Shown here piece after piece: positions 46,516 to 56,433 of a DNA stretch of 64,000 bases. Under the pieces are notes generated by a model. The model made no database searches. It saw only the letters and a program-made list of their open reading frames with translations, and was not told where the DNA came from. This DNA comes from an uncultured Bacteroidales bacterium (GTDB lineage Bacteria > Bacteroidota > Bacteroidia > Bacteroidales > Paludibacteraceae), in contig ONQO01000002.1 of the NCBI GenBank assembly GCA_900319995.1, forward strand, positions 36,514 through 100,513. Direction: 5' to 3'. Each line of letters opens with the position of its first letter. Positions within the stretch are counted from its first letter, which is position 1. Position numbers and translations under genes: made by a program.

Positions 46516-49500
46516 ATGAAACTGAATCTCAGTTTATTCCGTACCATGATGCTTTCAGCTCTGCTCTTGACGGGCATGGCTGTTGAGGCACGTGTGATTA
46601 GCGGAGTAGTGAAAGACCAGACGGGAGAGACGATAATCTCTGCTTCCGTTGTGGTAAAAGGTACCACATTGGGTACCGTGACGGATTTCGACGGTAATTA
46701 TTCGCTCGAAGTTCCGGATGATGCCAAAGTGCTGGTTTTTTCATACATAGGTATGAAAACACAGGAATTGACCATTACTGGAAATGTGATGAACGTAGTA
46801 CTCTCGGAGAACAGCGAAGTGCTGGAGGAAGTGGTTGTGACCGGTTATGGCACGACCAAAAAGCGCGACTTGGTGACCGCAGTATCTTCTGTTAATGCAG
46901 AGCAGCTGAAGGATATTCCTGTAGCTTCTGCCAGCGAAGCGCTGCAAGGCAAATTGGCGGGTGTGTCGGTTACAACGACCGAGGGTAGCCCCGATGCGGA
47001 TGTGAAGATCCGTGTCCGTGGCGGTACTTCTCTGACCCAGTCGAACGACCCGTTGTACATCGTGGATGGTTTCCCTGTTTCCAGTATCTCGGATATCGCG
47101 CCGAGCGACATCGCTTCGATGGACGTCCTGAAAGATGCTGCGGCAACCGCTATCTATGGTGCGCAGGGTGCCAACGGTGTAATTATCATCACCACCAAGG
47201 ACTCCGACTCCGAGGATGACAAGATGACCTTCCATGTAGACTATTCCGGTTATGTGGGATGGAAGAAAATCGCCAAGAAATATGACGTGCTGGATCCCAA
47301 AGATTTTATGATGGCTCAATATGAATGGGCTTACATGAAGGATAAATCCAAACTGAAAAGCAACTTCAATGCTTATTTCGATGCATTGTACAACCGTACG
47401 AAGCACCGTGCAGACGAAGAGCAGGAGACAACGAGTATTTCCGACCTCTTGACAGAATATGAAAACGCATCATTGCATCCGTTCAAAAACTGGCAGGATA
47501 CTACATTCGGAAACACTGGTTTTTCATCTAATCATTCAGTAAGTTTAAGTGGCGGTAACAAGAACGCTAACTTCAACCTTTCTTACAACCGTATAGATGA
47601 TAAAGCGATTATGTACATGTCCAACTATGTACGTAATAATATCTCTGCGAAGGCAAAATTCAAACCCTTTAAGAATTTCACATTGGGTTTCACCGCACGT
47701 TACACCAATACACAGGTTCTCGGAGCTGGCTCAAACGCTATCAAAGATAACGGAACCAGTTCTGAATCGCGTCTGCGCAATGCTGTTGTTTACACTCCGA
47801 CAACACTGCTTTCTAAGAATACAGAGGGAGCCAGCGAAGAGGATGAGACAATCGGAAGCCTTGTGGAACCGAATAAAGCCATTCGTGAAAACTATAAATT
47901 CAAAGTAGATAACAAGTGGACAATCAATGGTTATGCCAACTACAAATTTGCAAAGTACTTTACCGCACGCGTTGAGCTGGGGTATGATTCCCGTTCCATC
48001 AATACCGATCGCTACTATGGACCGAGTACCTATTTTGCTAAAAATACCGGTCGTCCGGGTATCGAAGGTGGTACTTCGCAGGTTCAGGTACTGACTGAAA
48101 AAGAGTCACGTCTCCGCAATGCCAACACATTGGAATGGAGACAAAGTTTCGTTAATAAGGACCACAATGTAAGTGTTCTTGTTGGTGAAGAGACTATCAT
48201 CCATAAATCTGAAACCAAGACTCAAAATGGTTTCGGCTATAAGGGAAATTATAATGAGGAGAAGGGGGAGATTTTCAATTATTTAGGCCAGGCTGCCTAT
48301 TCGGAAATCCTCAATTACATTGCCCCGAAAGATAACCAACTCTCGTTCTTCGCTCGCGCGAACTATGACTACAAAGGACGCTATTATATTACCGCTACTT
48401 TCCGTGCAGACTGCTCTACTCGTTTCGAGAAAGAAAATCAATGGGGCTTCTTCCCCTCGGTTGCTGCGGCTTGGCGTATGTCGGACGAGGAGTGGATGCA
48501 AGGTGCTTCTAACTGGTTGAGCAACCTGAAATTCCGTCTCTCCTATGGTATGGCGGGAAACAATAACGTGGATCTGGGATATCTGCATCGCGACTTCCTT
48601 TCCTCTCAAATGACGTATATTGACATGGGTTCCGGTGCAAGCAATATCCTCGTAGTGGGAGGTAGCGACAAAATCGCCCCGAACCCTCACTTAAAATGGG
48701 AAACGACCATTACTCGTGACTTCGGTATCGATTATGGCTTCTTCAACGAACGTTTGACAGGTGCTATTGATCTCTATTGGAACAATACTCGCGACCTGAT
48801 TATCCGTCAAACCCTGCCTTCTCGTTATAATTACCAATACCAGAATATCGGTTCGACCCAAAACATGGGTGTCGAGTTCTCTGCAAAGGGTGTTATTTTG
48901 GATAGAAAATCAAAAAGTTTATCCTACAACCTGACTCTTGATGCGAATATCGCGTATAACAGAAATAAGGTAATTGACTTGGGTGGCTCAAAATCGATCA
49001 GCGCGCAAACAGGCTGTTTTGGATCCTCGGAGTACCTGACTTTGGCTGAGTTCTTGGTTGAGGTTGGACAACCTATCGGAAATGTATGGGGATACCAAAC
49101 GGATGGATACTACACCGCATCTGATTTCCAAAACTATAATATTACAACCGATTCTTGGAATAGAAAAGATGGTGTTCCTACCTACGGAGACGGATTCCTT
49201 TCTAATAAAGTAATGCCGGGTGCTACGAAATTTGTTGACCAAAACGATGATCATATTATTGACGAACGAGACAAAGTTCTTTTGGGAAACACCGTGCCCT
49301 TCCTGACTGGAGGTTTCAACTTGAACTTCAATATAGGTGCAGATAAATGGGGACGCATTGATTTGGGTGCTAACTTTACGTTCTCAATCGGCAATAAAAT
49401 CTTGAATCTCAATAAGATGGAATACACCACTATTACCGAAAAATCACGTCTGCGTAACTTGATTTCTGATGTTAGTTATGCAAATCGCTACTCGATGTTT

Positions 49501-49962
49501 GATGGAAGCGGAAGAAATTTCCTGGATAATCCTGAATATTTGAATCCGGCGGATATCTATACACGTCCGGCTACCGGTGAGCAGTTCCTGAAAGATGAAC
49601 AGTATGAGGCATTTGCGGCAAAAGTAGATGCTTTCAATGCCAACAAAGGAGCAAGAAATGCTTCACCAATCATGTCAGACTATATAGTGACAGACAAATG
49701 CATGGAAGATGGATCATTCCTTCGACTGAACCAATTAACCATCGGTTATTCCTTCCCGAAAGTATGGATGGAGAAGACCAAAGTTATCAATAATATCCGT
49801 TTGTATGTTCAGGGGACAAACCTGTTCTGCGCTACGAAATATACGGGTATGGATCCGGAGGTCGACACTCGTTCCAGCAAGAACCCGTTGACTCCTGGTG
49901 TAGATTTCTCTGCTTATCCCAAGAGCCGCGGTATCAACGTAGGTCTGAATGTTCAATTCTAA
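46516..49962 (+). CDS. SusC/RagA-type TonB-dependent outer-membrane transporter
   Basis: 1148 residues. Signal peptide, carboxypeptidase-regulatory-like domain (~26-110: 'ISGVVKDQTGETIISASVVVKGTTLGTVTDFDGNYSL' in segments), the TonB-box-like EEVVVTGYGTTKKRDL, a plug domain ('VRGGTSLTQSNDPLYIVDGFPV', 'DVLKDAAATAIYGAQGANGV') and a 22-strand barrel ending in VGLNVQF. It imports oligosaccharides with the SusD partner 19 bp downstream. The neighbouring pectate lyase and GH28 indicate homogalacturonan oligomers. Confidence 0.96.
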   Translation: MKLNLSLFRTMMLSALLLTGMAVEARVISGVVKDQTGETIISASVVVKGTTLGTVTDFDGNYSLEVPDDAKVLVFSYIGMKTQELTITGNVMNVVLSENSEVLEEVVVTGYGTTKKRDLVTAVSSVNAEQLKDIPVASASEALQGKLAGVSVTTTEGSPDADVKIRVRGGTSLTQSNDPLYIVDGFPVSSISDIAPSDIASMDVLKDAAATAIYGAQGANGVIIITTKDSDSEDDKMTFHVDYSGYVGWKKIAKKYDVLDPKDFMMAQYEWAYMKDKSKLKSNFNAYFDALYNRTKHRADEEQETTSISDLLTEYENASLHPFKNWQDTTFGNTGFSSNHSVSLSGGNKNANFNLSYNRIDDKAIMYMSNYVRNNISAKAKFKPFKNFTLGFTARYTNTQVLGAGSNAIKDNGTSSESRLRNAVVYTPTTLLSKNTEGASEEDETIGSLVEPNKAIRENYKFKVDNKWTINGYANYKFAKYFTARVELGYDSRSINTDRYYGPSTYFAKNTGRPGIEGGTSQVQVLTEKESRLRNANTLEWRQSFVNKDHNVSVLVGEETIIHKSETKTQNGFGYKGNYNEEKGEIFNYLGQAAYSEILNYIAPKDNQLSFFARANYDYKGRYYITATFRADCSTRFEKENQWGFFPSVAAAWRMSDEEWMQGASNWLSNLKFRLSYGMAGNNNVDLGYLHRDFLSSQMTYIDMGSGASNILVVGGSDKIAPNPHLKWETTITRDFGIDYGFFNERLTGAIDLYWNNTRDLIIRQTLPSRYNYQYQNIGSTQNMGVEFSAKGVILDRKSKSLSYNLTLDANIAYNRNKVIDLGGSKSISAQTGCFGSSEYLTLAEFLVEVGQPIGNVWGYQTDGYYTASDFQNYNITTDSWNRKDGVPTYGDGFLSNKVMPGATKFVDQNDDHIIDERDKVLLGNTVPFLTGGFNLNFNIGADKWGRIDLGANFTFSIGNKILNLNKMEYTTITEKSRLRNLISDVSYANRYSMFDGSGRNFLDNPEYLNPADIYTRPATGEQFLKDEQYEAFAAKVDAFNANKGARNASPIMSDYIVTDKCMEDGSFLRLNQLTIGYSFPKVWMEKTKVINNIRLYVQGTNLFCATKYTGMDPEVDTRSSKNPLTPGVDFSAYPKSRGINVGLNVQF

Positions 49963-49981
49963 TCCTGAAAACAAATCGATT

Positions 49982-51922
49982 ATGAAAGCAAAATATTTTA
50001 TTTTAGGTGCTTTGGCACTGACATTTGTTGCCTGTGAGAAAGATTTCTTTACAACCGACTCTCCTTCTGCTATGAATACTTCGGTATTCCTCTCGCCTTC
50101 GTCCACTGAGCAGGCAATCGGTGGTATCTACAATATCTTTGGCGAGGACAAGTCCTTCCGTAACCGTCTTTGCGGTGGATATGTCGCTCTCAATACGGAT
50201 ATTGAGTATTGCAACAAGAGTGGCGGCCAGGCACGTGAAGCATCCATTTACGCTTTGAGTAAAGGTACCGGCGACCTGTCTACCTCCAATGGTAAAGACC
50301 CATGGGCTTATCTGACGGCTGCTATAGAGCGGGCAAACGTGGTAATTGAGGGGATCCGCCAGTATTCCGATACTACCAACGCAGAGTTCCGATATTTGTT
50401 AGGAGAAGCGCTTACCTTGAGAGCATTCTGTTTTCTCGAGATGGTAAAACTTTGGGGAGATGTTCCTGCTACTTTCTCTTCCTTCACAGGAGAGTCTGTC
50501 AGTGATCTGTATAATGTTAAGGAAGATCGTAATGTCATCTTTGAGCAACTACGTATCGACCTCAAAGAGGCGGCTCGTTTGATGCCTTGGTCTCCAAGTT
50601 GTCCCGGACGTGCTGCTAATTATACTGGCCGTCCGAGTAAAGCCCTGGCACTCGGCTTGTTAGCCCGTACCGATTTGATGTATGCCGGATTGGCTATGCG
50701 TCCGGACGTGTTTACAATAGGAGGAACGAAAGCTTGCTCTGTGCAGTATAACATAAAAGATGCTGACAAACGCCAGGAACTTTATCAGGAAGCAATGTGG
50801 GCCTGCGCACAGGTGATCAACGAGGAAGATTACAAACTGCAATCATCGTTCGAGGAAATCTGGAAAGAACTTTGCGCTGATGTGACAAACTACCAGCAGT
50901 CCGAGTTTATTTGGGCTATCCCGTTCCTGAACGGAGCACGTGGACAAGTGCTTGCATTAACAGGATTGAAAATATCAACAAATGTACCTGGTGTCCTCAA
51001 GAACACAATCTCGTATGGTGACGGCAATACCAACAATACGAAGGTACAAGGTATGATTCAAATCGTTCCGACTTTCTTGTGGGACTTTGAACCGGAAGAC
51101 CAACGCCGTGATGTAACAATATGTACATATGGCTGGGAATATGACAATGGTAATGGCGTAAGTAGCGACTCCGCAGCTTTCCCGAATAGTTCCACCTCCG
51201 AGAGTAAGTTGTACCAGAAGATTTATGCTCCAAACTCTTGGTATTTGGGTAAGTATCGCGTAGAGTGGATGCAACGCTCCTATTCCAGCAACGAAGATTG
51301 TATCGACATGCCGGTTCTCCGCTATGCAGATATATTGCTGATGTTTGCTGAGGCGGCTATTGGTTCTAAAGAGGGGAACGCTCCCGCTAATACAACGGGC
51401 ATAGACCCGCAAGCATGTTTTGACAAAGTACGTGCGCGCGCAGGATTGCCCTCTAAACCGCTTGATTTCGAGGCTATTGTGAATGAGCGTGCGTTTGAAT
51501 TCTGCGGTGAGAATATCCGTAAGTACGACTTGATGCGATGGGGTATGCTGAAATCTAAACTGGAAAGTACCATGGAGCGCATCGCAGAACTGGATAATGG
51601 TACCGGCGATTTCGCGGGACGTATGGATTCGGTCTATTTCACCTATAAGGAAGATGATTCATACGCAACGAAAGGAAAAGCATACGTTCTGGATACTATC
51701 ATCGGCTTCTACCCTGGTGATACCAAACCGGCAGCATACGACAAATCCGCTGGGTGGGTGTGCAAATATGTATGGAGCAAGGATGGTAAACGCCACTTGG
51801 ATCCTAACACATATACATTATATAAGAAAGGTGTAGATGTAGATATGCGCCAATACTGGCCTATCTTTGATGTGAATGTCAATGCTTCGCATGGTAAACT
51901 TTGGAACGATTATGGTTATTAG
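49982..51922 (+). CDS. SusD/RagB-type glycan-binding lipoprotein
   Basis: 646 residues from ATG at 49982 (MKAKYFILGALALTFVACEKDFF), with lipobox FVAC. SusD features: the N-terminal 'SVFLSPSSTEQAIGGIYNIF', the TPR-like 'YLLGEALTLRAFCFLEMVKLWGDVP', and the C-terminal 'PVLRYADILLMFAEAA...RARAG'. It forms the lid of the SusC transporter. The pectate lyase start lies 11 bp before its stop. Confidence 0.95.
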   Translation: MKAKYFILGALALTFVACEKDFFTTDSPSAMNTSVFLSPSSTEQAIGGIYNIFGEDKSFRNRLCGGYVALNTDIEYCNKSGGQAREASIYALSKGTGDLSTSNGKDPWAYLTAAIERANVVIEGIRQYSDTTNAEFRYLLGEALTLRAFCFLEMVKLWGDVPATFSSFTGESVSDLYNVKEDRNVIFEQLRIDLKEAARLMPWSPSCPGRAANYTGRPSKALALGLLARTDLMYAGLAMRPDVFTIGGTKACSVQYNIKDADKRQELYQEAMWACAQVINEEDYKLQSSFEEIWKELCADVTNYQQSEFIWAIPFLNGARGQVLALTGLKISTNVPGVLKNTISYGDGNTNNTKVQGMIQIVPTFLWDFEPEDQRRDVTICTYGWEYDNGNGVSSDSAAFPNSSTSESKLYQKIYAPNSWYLGKYRVEWMQRSYSSNEDCIDMPVLRYADILLMFAEAAIGSKEGNAPANTTGIDPQACFDKVRARAGLPSKPLDFEAIVNERAFEFCGENIRKYDLMRWGMLKSKLESTMERIAELDNGTGDFAGRMDSVYFTYKEDDSYATKGKAYVLDTIIGFYPGDTKPAAYDKSAGWVCKYVWSKDGKRHLDPNTYTLYKKGVDVDMRQYWPIFDVNVNASHGKLWNDYGY

Positions 51923-53405
51923 TCGTAAATATCCAATTCTATTATTGGTTGTGGGAATCCTGGCCTCTTGTGCAGGCGGTCAGGATCCTAAACCCCCTGC
52001 TCCGGATGCACAAGCTTTGGCTTTCCCTGGGGCAGAAGGTGGTGGTAAGTATACGGCTGGAGGTCGTGGCGGTATGGTTTGTCACGTGACAACTCTCACG
52101 GACGATGATAACGACCGCGGATCCCTGCGTTATAATCTTTCGCTACCTGGTTCAAAAACAATCGTTTTTGATGTGTCTGGAACCATTAACCTGACGCGTC
52201 AGTTGGATATTACCGAAGGAGCACTTACTATTGCAGGGCAAACAGCTCCGGGAGATGGTATTTGTATAGCTGGGTTTCCGATAGTGGTTAAAGCCAGCAA
52301 TGTGATTATACGTTTCCTGCGTTTCCGTATGGGGGACAAAAACAAAGTAGAGGGAGACGCGCTTTCAATCGACGGAAGACGAAACATCATCATTGACCAC
52401 TGCTCCTTCTCTTGGAGTACCGACGAGTGTGTCAGTGTGTATGGCAATACCAATTTTACACTTCAATACTGTTTTATTACTGAGAGTTTGCGCACCTCTG
52501 TTCACGACAAAGGATCGCATGGTTATGGTGGTATATGGGGAGGTACCAATGCTTCCTTCCATCATAATTTGTTAGCGCACCACGATTCGCGTAACCCGCG
52601 TTTCGACCATGACTTTGTAAATACCAAATGCGCTGGACCCATTGATTATGTCAACAATGTGATTTTCAACTGGGGTGGTAACTCTGCTTATGGGGGAGAA
52701 GGAACTAATAAAGGTGCTGGTGGACGCCATATTAACATGGTGAATAACTATTACAAATACGGCCCGGCAACCTCTAAAAAATCTCGTATCGTAAACCCGA
52801 CAACAAAATGTGGCGATAACTGCGGCAAATCTCCTGGAGGTACAGTGGAACCGGGTAAGTTCTATATCACAGGTAATTACGTTTATGGTTATACTACCGT
52901 CACTAACGACAACTGGCAGGGCGTTGATCCTGATGAGTCGGACAAGAAAAATCTCTGTAAGGCTGCAGCCCGTTGGAGTGATGGCTTGACTGCACTTACG
53001 AACGAACAATCTGCTCTGGACGCGTATGAGACGGTGCTTGCGAAAGCGGGTTGCTCTCTCCATCGTGATGCCGTAGATCTGCGTATAGTAGAAGATGTAC
53101 GTAATGGAATCGTTCGGAATGGACAAACGGTAACTTCATCAACGGTGACCGGAAGCGTCACTCCTAAAAAAGGTCAGATTAGTAAGGGAGGACTCATAGA
53201 TACACCTTCTGACGTCGGAGGATACCCGGATTTGGCTTCCAAAACGGCACCCGTGGATACCGATCATGATGGTATGCCGGACGAATGGGAAGACGCTAAC
53301 GGACTGGATAAGAAGAATCTTTCCGACGGCAAAATATACACATTGGACGAGAATTATACCAATCTGGAGGTCTATCTGAATAGTTTGGTACAAGATTTGT
53401 TCTAA
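51912..53405 (+). CDS. Pectate lyase (PL1-type) lipoprotein
   Basis: 497 residues from ATG at 51912 (MVISRKYPILLLVVGILASC), chosen because it gives a perfect lipobox; earlier in-frame codons lie inside SusD. 'AFPGAEGGGKYTAGGRGG' and the beta-helix motifs 'IIDHCSFSWSTDE' (~160) and 'HHDSRNPRFD' (~221, with the catalytic Arg) define PL1. It cleaves polygalacturonate by beta-elimination at the cell surface. The C-terminus has a calcium-loop-like 'DTDHDGMPDEWEDANGLD'. Confidence 0.93.
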   Translation: MVISRKYPILLLVVGILASCAGGQDPKPPAPDAQALAFPGAEGGGKYTAGGRGGMVCHVTTLTDDDNDRGSLRYNLSLPGSKTIVFDVSGTINLTRQLDITEGALTIAGQTAPGDGICIAGFPIVVKASNVIIRFLRFRMGDKNKVEGDALSIDGRRNIIIDHCSFSWSTDECVSVYGNTNFTLQYCFITESLRTSVHDKGSHGYGGIWGGTNASFHHNLLAHHDSRNPRFDHDFVNTKCAGPIDYVNNVIFNWGGNSAYGGEGTNKGAGGRHINMVNNYYKYGPATSKKSRIVNPTTKCGDNCGKSPGGTVEPGKFYITGNYVYGYTTVTNDNWQGVDPDESDKKNLCKAAARWSDGLTALTNEQSALDAYETVLAKAGCSLHRDAVDLRIVEDVRNGIVRNGQTVTSSTVTGSVTPKKGQISKGGLIDTPSDVGGYPDLASKTAPVDTDHDGMPDEWEDANGLDKKNLSDGKIYTLDENYTNLEVYLNSLVQDLF

Positions 53406-53432
53406 TCTTTTCGAACTCTAAAAGAAACAAAT

Positions 53433-54953
53433 ATGAGAAAACTAATTCTTTCTGTGGTTGCGTTGATTAGCATTAGCGCTATGGCGCAGACCAAGTATTC
53501 CCATTATTATCAGGATCTCCCGTGCGCGGTTGAGCAGGTTCAGGAGGTCGTAATACCCGACTATACGGTAAATATCGTGGATTTCGGGGGCGTCGGCGAT
53601 GGTGTTACGGACAATACCGAAGCCTTTGCTGAGGCGCTCAAACACCTCGAGAAGCAAGGCGGCGGGCATCTTATTGTATCCGATGGGAAATGGCTGACAG
53701 GACCGATTGAACTGATCAGCAATTTTGACCTCCATCTTGCGGACAATGCGGTTATTCTTGGTTCTACTAACAAGGAACTCTATGTCCAAAAGAACGACTC
53801 ACTCCGGGATGGTTCGAAGAAATGCCATGCACTTATCCACGGCTCCAAACTGGAGAACGTAGCGATTACCGGGCGCGGTACGATAGACGGACAGGGAATC
53901 TATTGGAGACCCATCAAACAAAAGAAAGTGGTCGATCCTGCCGTCGTTGCTGCGGATGGCAATGTTTGGGATGAGGTTCTTGCAATGGGAGGAGTGACCC
54001 TGCAAGACGGAAACAGCAAGAACTGGAAAGTATGGTATCCTTTCAACCTCAATAAAGAGTACAATATTCCGAATATCGCAAAGGATGCTATAACCCAAGA
54101 GAAAATGAGACCGCATCTGGTCAACATTACCGACTCCAAGAATGTGCTCATGGAGAATGTGCATCTGCTCAACTCCCCGAAGTTCCATTTCGTGCCTACG
54201 CGCGTGCAAAACCTTATTATTGATGGTGTCAACATACGTTGCCCGCATTGGGCGCAGAACGGTGATGCCATGGACCCGGGAAACATACAGGTCGCACTTA
54301 TCGTCAACTGTAATATTTCCTGTGGTGATGATGGTATCTGTATGAAGGGCGGAGTAGGGCAGAAGGGTGTGGATGCCGGACCGCAACGCGATTTCCTCAT
54401 TACCAACGATACCGTCTATCGTGCACACGGAGGATTCGTCATCGGGTCGGAGTTCTCCGGCGGTATGCAGCGTCTGGTGGTCAAAGACTGCCGTTTCGAA
54501 GGTACCGACATCGGTTGCCGCTTCAAATCCGCTCCCGGACGTGGAGGATGGTGTGAAGATATCTATTGTTACAACATCATCATGAAGGATATCCGCGAGT
54601 CCGCATTCCTCATCTCCTCCGGCTATGCCGACAAAGGAGCGGGGGTTTCTGCTACCGACTCGGACGACAAGAAGGCCTTCTTCCCCGATTGGTCCAATAT
54701 CACCTTCCGTAATATCACCTGTATAGGTTCCAAACAGGCTGTGGATATCCAGGGACTCAAGGGAAAACCGGTGCATAATATCCTCTTTGATCAGGTAACA
54801 ATTCTCGGAAACAAGAACGGAATCAAACTGGAATGGGCGGAAGATATCAATTTTACCAACTGCCAGATCAACCCAAAACCGATGCCGGTTACAGACTACA
54901 AAAAGATTAAAAATGTACTCTATAACGGCAAAGATCCCGACGCAGCTGACTAA
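53433..54953 (+). CDS. Polygalacturonase, GH28
   Basis: 506 residues with a signal peptide (cleavage after AMAQ). N-terminal 'IVDFGGVGDGVTDNTEAFAEAL'. The GH28 catalytic set is present in order: NGD (~276), GDD (~297), HGG (~331) and RFK (~363). It hydrolyses galacturonan oligomers, probably in the periplasm, completing the SusC-SusD-lyase locus. 27 bp after the lyase gene. Confidence 0.94.
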   Translation: MRKLILSVVALISISAMAQTKYSHYYQDLPCAVEQVQEVVIPDYTVNIVDFGGVGDGVTDNTEAFAEALKHLEKQGGGHLIVSDGKWLTGPIELISNFDLHLADNAVILGSTNKELYVQKNDSLRDGSKKCHALIHGSKLENVAITGRGTIDGQGIYWRPIKQKKVVDPAVVAADGNVWDEVLAMGGVTLQDGNSKNWKVWYPFNLNKEYNIPNIAKDAITQEKMRPHLVNITDSKNVLMENVHLLNSPKFHFVPTRVQNLIIDGVNIRCPHWAQNGDAMDPGNIQVALIVNCNISCGDDGICMKGGVGQKGVDAGPQRDFLITNDTVYRAHGGFVIGSEFSGGMQRLVVKDCRFEGTDIGCRFKSAPGRGGWCEDIYCYNIIMKDIRESAFLISSGYADKGAGVSATDSDDKKAFFPDWSNITFRNITCIGSKQAVDIQGLKGKPVHNILFDQVTILGNKNGIKLEWAEDINFTNCQINPKPMPVTDYKKIKNVLYNGKDPDAAD

Positions 54954-54960
54954 AAATGCA

Positions 54961-55018
54961 AAAATTCTACATTTTTCGGCAATATATACTTGCATATTTC
55001 CGAAAAATGTAGTAATTT
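54961..55018. promoter_or_regulatory. Perfect 13-bp inverted repeat around a -33 element
   Basis: CTACATTTTTCGG (54967-54979) and CCGAAAAATGTAG (55000-55012) flank a 20-bp centre that contains the -33 TTG. The arms extend by AAAATT/AATTTT with one bulge, so the -7 box TAATTTTG lies in the 3' arm. It could terminate the pectin operon, act as an operator, or both. Confidence 0.75.
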
Positions 55019-55020
55019 TG
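54990..55020 (+). promoter_or_regulatory. Promoter of the small secreted tail protein
   Basis: TTG (54990-54992), 20-bp spacer, TAATTTTG (55013-55020). Embedded in the inverted repeat. Confidence 0.75.
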
Positions 55021-55043
55021 CAGCCGAAATTAAAAAATAAAGC

Positions 55044-55070
55044 ATCTAGTCAATCTAGTATATCTAGTTA
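55044..55070. repeat. 9-bp tandem repeat, 3 units, in the 5' leader
   Basis: ATCTAGTCA, ATCTAGTAT, ATCTAGTTA. Confidence 0.8.
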
Positions 55071-55102
55071 ACAACAATATTAACTTTAAAAACTCAACAA
55101 TT

Positions 55103-55798
55103 ATGAAGAAATTTTTCCTCTTCGCAGCTGCTGCTGTTGCAGCTCTCACTGTAAACGCTAAGGTTTACGATTTCGCTAGTATTCCGGCAAGTGCCATCAC
55201 GGTAGATGAACAAGGTGCTATTTCTACCTACACAATGGATGCAGGCACCGAGAAAGAACAAACAATTCCTTCTGTTAACTACACTTCTACAGTTGGTACT
55301 TTGATGAATGTTGCTCTCAATGGCTTCGATGGTTTGACTATTCAATATAAGAATGGTAATGAAACCAAGGACGGTCACAAAGACAACATATTGAAGTTTG
55401 CTGAGAAATACATGCAGGCAGATGGTAAGAATGTACTACTGGTTATTACTGGTCTTAAAATGGATGACGTGATTTCTTTGGCTGTTACAGCAAAAGGAAA
55501 AGATGGAACTGCTTTCTCTTCTCCTGATGAGAGCGCTTCTGCTGACAAGGATAATGTAGAAAAACTCGCACAGGGCGATCCTGAAGCAATCCTGAAATTC
55601 TATGCGAATGGTAGCACTGTTACTTTGAAGGAGACTGCTGGTGGTTTCCGCGTACGTGCAATTGGTATCAATGAGGATGTTGCTCAAGGTATCGAGAATG
55701 TTACTGAGACTATTAAGGCTCAGAAAGTATTCGAGAACGGTCAACTCGTTATTATCAAGAATGGCGTTCGTTACAACGCTCTTGGTGCACAATTGTAA
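55103..55798 (+). CDS. Small secreted protein with tail motif
   Basis: 231 residues. Signal peptide 'MKKFFLFAAAAVAALTVNA', then one beta-rich domain of about 180 residues without recognisable family, and the C-terminus VFENGQLVIIKNGVRYNALG, the clearest example of the tail shared by five proteins here. It has its own promoter inside a perfect inverted repeat and a strong terminator, so it is independently regulated. It may be a minimal cargo protein of the secretion route that uses this tail. Confidence 0.75.
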   Translation: MKKFFLFAAAAVAALTVNAKVYDFASIPASAITVDEQGAISTYTMDAGTEKEQTIPSVNYTSTVGTLMNVALNGFDGLTIQYKNGNETKDGHKDNILKFAEKYMQADGKNVLLVITGLKMDDVISLAVTAKGKDGTAFSSPDESASADKDNVEKLAQGDPEAILKFYANGSTVTLKETAGGFRVRAIGINEDVAQGIENVTETIKAQKVFENGQLVIIKNGVRYNALGAQL

Positions 55799-55911
55799 GA
55801 ATTGCACACCAACGACCCACGAACGGTTCGGTACTGCTCTCAAATCACTTCGATGAATAGTATCAGCCATCGTGATTAATCAAAAATCCATCAGCTAATC
55901 TTGGCTGATTG

Positions 55912-55945
55912 CAAAAATGACTCGCACTCACGCGAGTCATTTTTG
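55912..55945 (+). terminator. Strong terminator after the tail protein
   Basis: CAAAAATGACTCGC pairs perfectly with GCGAGTCATTTTTG around six bases. The T-run lies within the 3' arm; A-run and T-run make it bidirectional. Confidence 0.88.
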
Positions 55946-55956
55946 TCATTCCTACT

Positions 55957-56299
55957 TCTCAATTCTCAATTCTCAACTCTCAACTCTCAATTCTCAACTC
56001 TCACCTCTCAATTCTCAATTCTCAATTCTCAATTCTCAACTCTCAACTCTCAATTCTCAATTCTCAACTCTCAACTCTCAATTCTCAACTCTCAACTCTC
56101 AATTCTCAACTCTCAATTCTCAATTCTCAATTCTCAACTCTCAATTCTCAACTCTCAATTCTCAATTCTCAATTCTCAATTCTCAATTCTCAATTCCCAC
56201 CTCTCAACTCTCAATTCTCAATTCTCAACTCTCAATTCTCAACTCTCAATTCTCAACTCTCAATTCTCAATTCTCAACTCTCAATTCTCAATTCTCAAT
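55957..56299. repeat. 7-bp tandem array, 49 units in unbroken register
   Basis: Forty-nine heptamers of TCTCAAT or TCTCAAC with rare variants (TCTCACC, TCCCACC), 343 bp. All frames of the plus strand stay open as a consequence, giving false Leu-Asn-Ser-Gln-Phe reading frames. Lies between convergent genes. Confidence 0.97.
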
Positions 56300-56324
56300 T
56301 CTCCCTGTCTATTTTACATAATTC

Positions 56325-56379
56325 TTTAGTTCTTATTTAGTTCTTATTTAGTTCTTATTTGGTTCTTATTTGGTTCATC
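56325..56379. repeat. 11-bp tandem array, 5 units
   Basis: TTTAGTTCTTA three times, TTTGGTTCTTA, TTTGGTTCATC. Starts 25 bp after the heptamer array. Confidence 0.92.
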
Positions 56380-56433
56380 CACATCTTTTACGCCACAGTG
56401 ATCCACGGTACACGTACCGTTTGTACTTTAGAA

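Noticed and set aside
55901-56329. Open frames encoding long Leu-Asn-Ser-Gln-Phe repeats
   Set aside because: They arise because a 7-bp repeat without stop codons opens every plus-strand frame; the DNA period is 7, not a multiple of 3, and there is no start context.
55957-56379. CRISPR array
   Set aside because: Units are 7 and 11 bp without spacers; no cas genes nearby.
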